A stretch of 64,000 nucleotides of DNA from NCBI RefSeq assembly GCF_030717955.1, contig NZ_JAUZVY010000007.1, positions 1-64,000 of the forward strand, written 5' to 3'. This document shows, in pieces, positions 59,752 through 64,000 of this stretch. Below the pieces are notes generated by a model. The model had not been told where the DNA came from. It saw only the letters and a program-made list of their open reading frames with translations, and ran no database searches. Positions within the stretch are counted from its first letter, which is position 1; every line of letters begins with the position of its first letter. The translations under genes were made by a program, and so were the position numbers. The stretch comes from Alkalimonas delamerensis. Lineage in GTDB: Bacteria; Pseudomonadota; Gammaproteobacteria; Enterobacterales; Alteromonadaceae.

Positions 59752-59775
59752 AAAAGCCCGGAGCAAGCTCCGGGC
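59750..59775. terminator. Terminator between mtnA and mtnD
   Basis: GCCCGGAGC/GCTCCGGGC (59756-59775) overlaps the end of mtnA. Six A precede it on the plus strand, so it is a canonical intrinsic terminator for the minus-strand mtnBCD transcript about 140 bp after mtnD, and a likely stop for mtnA. Confidence 0.85.
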
Positions 59776-59913
59776 GAAAGACAAGGATAGACAGGGTGGA
59801 ACCGCCTTTTCGGGGCGACAAAGCCAGACTAAGGTGTTTCTGCTTTGCTGACAAAGGAGATAAATCCATCCGTCGGGTGAAAAAATCTCATCCATAGCGC
59901 TCGGAGTTAAGCG

Positions 59914-60456
59914 TCAATCCAACAGCGGAAAGCGCGAGGCAATAGCACTGCCGGTAAAATTGGCGACCCAGCCTTCCGGGTTATTGAACAGCCGGATGGC
60001 GGTAAAATTGGGCTCGCTGCCCATATCGAACCAGTGCGGGGTATTGGCCGGTACACTGATCAAGTCGTTTTGCTGGCACAGCACTTGGTAGATGTGCTCG
60101 CCCAAATGCAGGCAGAACAAGCCTTCACCGCGGACAAAAAAGCGCACTTCATCTTCGCTGTGGGTGTGTTCGGCCAGAAATTTCTGCCGCAGCGCCGCTT
60201 TGTCCGGGTGATCGCTGTTGAGCGAAATCACATCCACCGTGACATAGCCGCCTTGCTGCTTTAGCCGCTCGATGTCATCGCTGTAGGCCTCCAGAATGCT
60301 GTCGGCATCGGTGCTGGCATCGATGGGTTGATTGGCTTGCCATTGTTCAAAGCGGATCCCCTGCTGCTGCAGTTTTTCGGCAATCTCAACAAGGTTGTCG
60401 CTCTGGAACAATGCCTGGGAGGGCTCCTGCGCTGGGTAGATGGTTAAGCTGGACAT
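59914..60456 (-). CDS. mtnD: Acireductone dioxygenase MtnD
   Basis: MtnD oxidises the acireductone to 2-keto-4-methylthiobutyrate with iron, or off-pathway with nickel. The 180-aa cupin has the metal ligands in AEHTHSEDEVRFFVRGEG (two His and Glu) and a third His in ANTPHWFDMG. Length equals the family norm. It is 2 bp from mtnC and is the last gene of the mtnB-mtnC-mtnD operon. Confidence 0.96.
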   Translation of the reverse strand: MSSLTIYPAQEPSQALFQSDNLVEIAEKLQQQGIRFEQWQANQPIDASTDADSILEAYSDDIERLKQQGGYVTVDVISLNSDHPDKAALRQKFLAEHTHSEDEVRFFVRGEGLFCLHLGEHIYQVLCQQNDLISVPANTPHWFDMGSEPNFTAIRLFNNPEGWVANFTGSAIASRFPLLD

Positions 60457-60458
60457 AA

Positions 60459-61133
60459 CTAGACCTCGATTTGGTAAAAGTCCCGGGCAACCGGGTGAGT
60501 CCCCGGCGCCTGGCCGTCACGAATCAACTGGGTGGTGGCGATCCCCAACTTGCTGGCAGCATCCAGTTCGGCCACCACATCGGATACAAACAACACCTGG
60601 CTGGGTGGGAACTGCAAATGTTGCAAGATGGCTGCGTAGGAGGAGATTTCCTTCTTGCCACCGATGCGGGTATCAAAATAACCGCTGAACAGCGGGGTTA
60701 GATCACCAAAATCACTGTGGCGAAACAGCAGTTGCTGCGCCTCTACTGAGCCGGAGCTGTAGACAAACAGCTGGACGCCTTTGGCTTGCCAGGCCTTGAG
60801 CTGCTCGGCAGCATCCGGGTACAGGTGGCCGGTAAAGTGGCCCTGCTGATAACCCAGTCGCCAGATCATGCCTTGCAGGGCTTTCAGTGGCGTGATTTTT
60901 TCATCGGCAGCAATCCAGGCCTGCAATTGCGCAATGATGGCGTCCAGGCTGGCTTCCGGTTGCTTCATCAGCTGGCGCACCGCCTTCAGCTGCATGGCCA
61001 CTTCGGCTTGTTCACTGCGCTGACGAATAAATTCTGGCAGCTGCTCAGCGGCATAGGGAAACAGCACCTCGGTGACAAAGCTGATGCGGGTGGTGGTGCC
61101 TTCAATATCGGTGACAAGGGCGCGGTAGTTCAT
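60459..61133 (-). CDS. mtnC: Enolase-phosphatase E1 MtnC
   Basis: MtnC enolises and dephosphorylates the diketo-phosphate made by MtnB. The 224-aa HAD-superfamily enzyme has motif I as VTDIEGTTTRISFVTEVLFPYA (shortened motif D-x-E-G-T-T), with SSGSVEAQQLLF, TRIGGKKEISSYAAIL and VLFVSDVVAELDAA as the later motifs. It overlaps mtnB by 4 bp (ATGA) and is followed by mtnD. Confidence 0.96.
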   Translation of the reverse strand: MNYRALVTDIEGTTTRISFVTEVLFPYAAEQLPEFIRQRSEQAEVAMQLKAVRQLMKQPEASLDAIIAQLQAWIAADEKITPLKALQGMIWRLGYQQGHFTGHLYPDAAEQLKAWQAKGVQLFVYSSGSVEAQQLLFRHSDFGDLTPLFSGYFDTRIGGKKEISSYAAILQHLQFPPSQVLFVSDVVAELDAASKLGIATTQLIRDGQAPGTHPVARDFYQIEV

Positions 61134-61771
61134 ACATGTCCTGTAAGTCGGATGCGTTCTAACTCACAGTGTATAAGAAATTCCCAGGCCTCTAAATGCC
61201 TTTTTGCGTCTTCCAGGCTTTGTCCCCAGACATAAAGCCCATGACCGCGCACCAGCAGGGCCGAAGCGGTTTGTACCTGTTGCCAGCGTTCGGCGACTGC
61301 ATCGGCCAGTGCCGGGATATCCTGGGTGTTGTCAAACACCGTCAACGGGCAGCTATCTTCATGGCTGTGCTGACCACGAATGGCTTTTTGCATTTCGTAG
61401 CCGGTCAGTAGATGTTCTGTGCCGGGGAGCAGCCGGGAAAACACCGTTGAGTGCACCGAGTGGGTGTGCAGCACCGCCTTAATCTGGTGATCCAGTTGAT
61501 ACAATCGGGCATGCAGCGCCGTTTCTGCAGAAGGGGTGCCGTCGCATTGCAGGGGGCCTTGCTGCCAGCTCACCGGCAGCAAATCTTGTGGGCTGAGCTG
61601 GCCTTTGTCTTTGCCAGAAGCGGTGACCAGGGCGCTGTGCTCACCCGTTCGAATGGAGAAGTTGCCGCCCGTGGCCGGCACCCAGTGGCGGCTGGCGATC
61701 CAGCGGCCGGTGGCACAAAGCGCAATGGCATATGGATTCAGTTGCTGCACGTGCTGCGCGGCTTGATTCAT
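61130..61771 (-). CDS. mtnB: Methylthioribulose-1-phosphate dehydratase MtnB
   Basis: MtnB removes water from methylthioribulose-1-phosphate. It is a class II aldolase-fold zinc enzyme of 213 aa: TGGNFSIRTGEHSALVTASG, the zinc His pair in VLHTHSVHSTVFSRL and the catalytic GHGLYVWGQSLEDA. AGGAG precedes the ATG. It is the first gene of the mtnBCD operon and is divergent from the aminotransferase that completes the pathway. Confidence 0.95.
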   Translation of the reverse strand: MNQAAQHVQQLNPYAIALCATGRWIASRHWVPATGGNFSIRTGEHSALVTASGKDKGQLSPQDLLPVSWQQGPLQCDGTPSAETALHARLYQLDHQIKAVLHTHSVHSTVFSRLLPGTEHLLTGYEMQKAIRGQHSHEDSCPLTVFDNTQDIPALADAVAERWQQVQTASALLVRGHGLYVWGQSLEDAKRHLEAWEFLIHCELERIRLTGHV

Positions 61772-61792
61772 CTGATCTGCTCCTGAACACCC

Positions 61793-61816
61793 TGACGTTT
61801 AGATGTCTATACATAA
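61793..61816. promoter_or_regulatory. MetJ-type tandem operator between mtnB and mtnE
   Basis: Two adjacent boxes, TGACGTTT (61793-61800, 6 of 8) and AGATGTCT (61801-61808, 7 of 8 to AGACGTCT), are followed in register by a weak third (ATACATAA, 4 of 8). Tandem imperfect boxes are the normal form of MetJ sites. They lie 22 bp from the mtnB start and about 135 bp from the mtnE-like gene. Confidence 0.65.
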
Positions 61817-61943
61817 AAAGGTCTGAAATGATACCATGCTGGTCCAGTTTGGCAACCGTTGCCTGTTGCTCGGTACCCTGTCGTTCTTGCCAGAGCGAAG
61901 GGACAGGCGCTATGGTAGAGGCAACCGAAAGGCAGGAATTCAG

Positions 61944-63095
61944 ATGCAAAACGACCTTCAGTCCAAATTACCCGGTATCGGAACCTCGATTTTTACCACC
62001 ATGTCGCAATTGGCGGCAGAGCAGCAGGCCATTAATTTGTCCCAGGGGTTTCCAGACTTTGGCTGCGATCCCTTTTTAGTGGAGCAGCTGGCCTCCTTCA
62101 GCCAGCAAGGTTTGAATCAGTATGCACCCATGGCTGGCGTCTTGCCACTGCGTCAGCAAATCGCTGCTTTGATTGCACGTTGCTACCATCAAAAGGTGTG
62201 TCCAGAGCAGCACATTACCGTGACCTCCGGAGCCACCGAAGCCTTGTTTTGTGCCATTCAGGCTCTGGTTCGCCCCGGTGATGAAGTGATTGTGTTTGAT
62301 CCTGCCTACGATAGCTATGCCCCGGCGGTGCAGTTGGCCGGTGGCGCCACGGTGCACCTGGCTCTGCTGGCCCCGGACTTTCAGGTCGACTGGCAGCAGG
62401 TCGCGGATGCCATCAACGATAAAACCCGGCTGATTATTGTCAACAGTCCGCACAACCCCAGCAGCAAGGTGTTCAGTGCCAGCGACTGGCAACAGTTGCA
62501 GCAATTGGTCTGCCAGCATGGACTGTATTGCATCAGTGATGAAGTGTACGAGCACATGGTGTTTGATGGCCGGCCACAATTGAGTGCTTTGTGTTTCCCG
62601 GATTTAGCCGCGCGCAGCCTGGTGGTGTCGTCCTTCGGCAAAACCTTTCATGTCACCGGCTGGAAGCTGGGGTATTGCGTAGCGCCCCCAGCGCTGATGG
62701 TCGAGTTTCGCAAGGTGCACCAGTACGTGACCTTTTCCAGCTTTACCCCGGCCCAGTTTGCTGTCGCCGCCATGCTGGAACAGCAGCCGGAGCAAGTCGT
62801 TGGTTTGGCCGCTTTTTATCAGCGCAAACGCGATGTGTTTTGTGCGGCGCTTAGTGGCAGTCGCTTGCAGCTGCTGCCGGCTGAGGGCACCTACTTTCAG
62901 CTGGCCGATTACAGTGCCATCAGCGAGCTGCCGGATCTGGAGTTTTGTCGCTGGTTAACGGTGCAGCACAAGGTGGCGGCCATTCCGCTCAGTGTGTTTT
63001 ACCGCCAGCCGCCGGCGCAGCGCTTGGTTCGCTTTTGTTTTGCCAAAGAAGAATCCACCTTGCAGCAAGCGGCGGAGGTTTTATGTCGTCTTTAA
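61944..63095 (+). CDS. Methionine aminotransferase (MtnE/YbdL-like)
   Basis: This PLP fold-I aminotransferase of 383 aa is likely to convert 2-keto-4-methylthiobutyrate to methionine, the last step of salvage. Family markers are INLSQGFPDFGCDPFLV, TVTSGATEALFCAIQ, VNSPHNPSSKVFSA, CISDEVYEHMVFDG and the PLP lysine in SSFGKTFHVTGWKLGY. It resembles the E. coli methionine aminotransferase YbdL. I start at the ATG at 61944, after GGCAGGAA; the longer reading has no support. It overlaps the following omega-amidase by 13 bp. Confidence 0.92.
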   Translation: MQNDLQSKLPGIGTSIFTTMSQLAAEQQAINLSQGFPDFGCDPFLVEQLASFSQQGLNQYAPMAGVLPLRQQIAALIARCYHQKVCPEQHITVTSGATEALFCAIQALVRPGDEVIVFDPAYDSYAPAVQLAGGATVHLALLAPDFQVDWQQVADAINDKTRLIIVNSPHNPSSKVFSASDWQQLQQLVCQHGLYCISDEVYEHMVFDGRPQLSALCFPDLAARSLVVSSFGKTFHVTGWKLGYCVAPPALMVEFRKVHQYVTFSSFTPAQFAVAAMLEQQPEQVVGLAAFYQRKRDVFCAALSGSRLQLLPAEGTYFQLADYSAISELPDLEFCRWLTVQHKVAAIPLSVFYRQPPAQRLVRFCFAKEESTLQQAAEVLCRL

Positions 63096-63865
63096 AAGTA
63101 GCCGTGGTGCAAAGCAGTCTGCATTGGCAGGACCCTGTGGCCAACCGTCAGCAATTGGCTGAGAAGATTGCAGCGCTGAGCGGTCAGGATCTGATTGTGT
63201 TGCCGGAAATGTTTACCACCGGCTTTTCGATGGACAGTGCCGCTGTTGCCGAGCCGGCCGGCGGTGAGAGCCTGGACTGGCTGAAGCAGCAGGCAGCGTT
63301 ATCCGGCGCTGCGCTTTGTGGCTCGGTAGCAGTACAAGAGCAGGGGCAGTACTACAACCGGCTGTACTTTGTAACGCCTGAAGGCGAGTGTACGCAGTAC
63401 GATAAAGTGCATTTGTTTCGGATGGCCGGTGAACATCAGGCCTATGATGCTGGCCGCGAGCGGGTCATCGTACCCTGGCGTGGCTTGCGGTTTTGCCTGC
63501 AAGTTTGCTACGACCTGCGCTTTCCGGTGTTTAGCCGCAACCGCAACGACTACGATGCCTTGATTTACGTCGCTAACTGGCCGGCGCCACGCCGCCTGGC
63601 CTGGCGCACCCTGCTGTCGGCCAGAGCCATTGAAAACCAAGCCTATGTCATTGGCTGCAACCGTATTGGCACCGATGGCAATGGTGTTGAGTACAGTGGC
63701 GATAGTTTGATTGTTGATTATCTGGGCCAACCCCTGGCTGATGGTCTGGACCAGAGCACCGTGCTCTGCGCTGAGCTTGACGCGGCTGCCTTGCAGCAAT
63801 TTAAACAGAAGTTCCCGGCTTATCTGGATGCGGATGCTTTTGAACTAACCATAAGGAGAGGATGA
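63083..63865 (+). CDS. Omega-amidase of the nitrilase family (YafV/MtnU-like)
   Basis: This carbon-nitrogen hydrolase of 260 aa has catalytic Glu in LIVLPEMFTTGFSMD, catalytic Lys in YDKVHLFRMAGEH and nucleophile Cys in FCLQVCYDLRFPVF. MtnU/YafV-type enzymes hydrolyse 2-oxoglutaramate, the product left when glutamine donates the amino group to the methionine keto acid. This pulls the salvage aminotransferase forward. The start overlaps the aminotransferase by 13 bp, so translation is coupled. It overlaps the next gene by 4 bp (ATGA). Confidence 0.93.
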   Translation: MSSLKVAVVQSSLHWQDPVANRQQLAEKIAALSGQDLIVLPEMFTTGFSMDSAAVAEPAGGESLDWLKQQAALSGAALCGSVAVQEQGQYYNRLYFVTPEGECTQYDKVHLFRMAGEHQAYDAGRERVIVPWRGLRFCLQVCYDLRFPVFSRNRNDYDALIYVANWPAPRRLAWRTLLSARAIENQAYVIGCNRIGTDGNGVEYSGDSLIVDYLGQPLADGLDQSTVLCAELDAAALQQFKQKFPAYLDADAFELTIRRG

Positions 63866-64000
63866 TGAAACAGTACGCACTTGGGGTGTTAGGGCTAGCC
63901 TTATTGGTGTTGCTGCTTGGTTGCAGCGATAGCGGCGAAGCCGTCACTGATTCGTCGGCCAATCAGCAAGGTGAGCTGGATGCCGTGCACTGGCGCTACG
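63862..64000 (+). CDS. Lipoprotein, N-terminal fragment (runs off window)
   Basis: The gene begins at ATG 63862 (a second ATG follows at once), with AAGGAGAGG upstream and an ATGA overlap with the omega-amidase stop. The first 46 residues show a lipoprotein signal peptide with lipobox LLGC and then SDSGEAVTDSSANQQGELD and VHWRY. The V-x-W-R pattern after a lipid anchor resembles the start of TRAP-transporter binding proteins, but too little is present to call it. The rest lies beyond the window. Confidence 0.7.
   Translation, partial: MMKQYALGVLGLALLVLLLGCSDSGEAVTDSSANQQGELDAVHWRY

Overview
The window looks like chromosomal DNA of a free-living Gammaproteobacterium. The gene order lptM-lysA-dapF-DUF484-xerC-HAD-uvrD-tmcA facing hemC-hemD-hemX-hemY, the complete UbiD/Fre/FadM/IbpA/DbpA/YaeQ/ArfB set, large TonB-dependent receptors and glutamine-rich proteins recall the Rheinheimera/Alishewanella/Arsukibacterium group. 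That placement is inference from gene content, not a database match. No tRNA, rRNA, CRISPR array, prophage or intact insertion sequence was seen.

Region by region. 1-9.8 kb (minus strand): a hypothetical secreted protein, then a tightly overlapped housekeeping operon for lysine/peptidoglycan precursors, recombination, repair and tRNA modification. 10.0-15.2 kb (plus): a carboxylesterase and the late haem pathway (hemC, hemD, hemX, hemY), ending in a deoxyinosine DNA glycosylase. 15.5-18.1 kb: two tandem exported cyanophycinase-like (S51) peptidases, one with a PPC domain and one a lipoprotein. 18.1-21.1 kb (minus): ubiD, a small 2Fe-2S ferredoxin, fre and fadM. 21.4-30.4 kb: an EAL protein, two TonB-dependent receptors around metC, and a membrane GGDEF protein coupled to a periplasmic molybdopterin-oxidoreductase-like protein. 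31-39.6 kb: yaeQ, a hypothetical protein, the heat-shock gene ibpA with a sigma-32-type promoter and a ROSE-like RNA thermometer, small conserved unknowns, a CLCA_X protein, a CBM48 protein, a large M14 metallopeptidase and two solute-binding-like proteins. 39.6-42.2 kb: dbpA with a decayed partial copy of itself, a 51-bp perfect repeat and an AT-rich PEP-CTERM-type gene between the copies. 42.3-49.4 kb: a histone-deacetylase-like protein next to an acetyl-CoA hydrolase/transferase-GNAT fusion, then arfB, a TraB/GumN protein and ppc. 49.4-53.9 kb: a small periplasmic protein, a LysR regulator, a DsbD/ScsB-like reductase and a redoxin. 54-57.3 kb: an AT-rich accessory patch with two small exported unknowns, a decayed 3' copy of a sialidase-fold gene, the intact gene and a Tsx/OmpK-like porin. 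57.4-63.9 kb: a methionine salvage cluster (mtnK, mtnA, mtnD, mtnC, mtnB, mtnE-like aminotransferase, omega-amidase). The window ends inside a lipoprotein gene.

The most useful new observations are MetJ-type boxes in both divergent promoter regions of the methionine salvage cluster, the heat-shock promoter plus thermometer of ibpA, and two places where the 3' end of a resident gene has been duplicated next to AT-rich accessory DNA. Others are the tandem S51 peptidases, the ubiD-ferredoxin-fre arrangement and the deacetylase/acetyl-CoA-GNAT pair. I see no large, clearly undescribed multi-gene system; the strongest candidates are these small modules.
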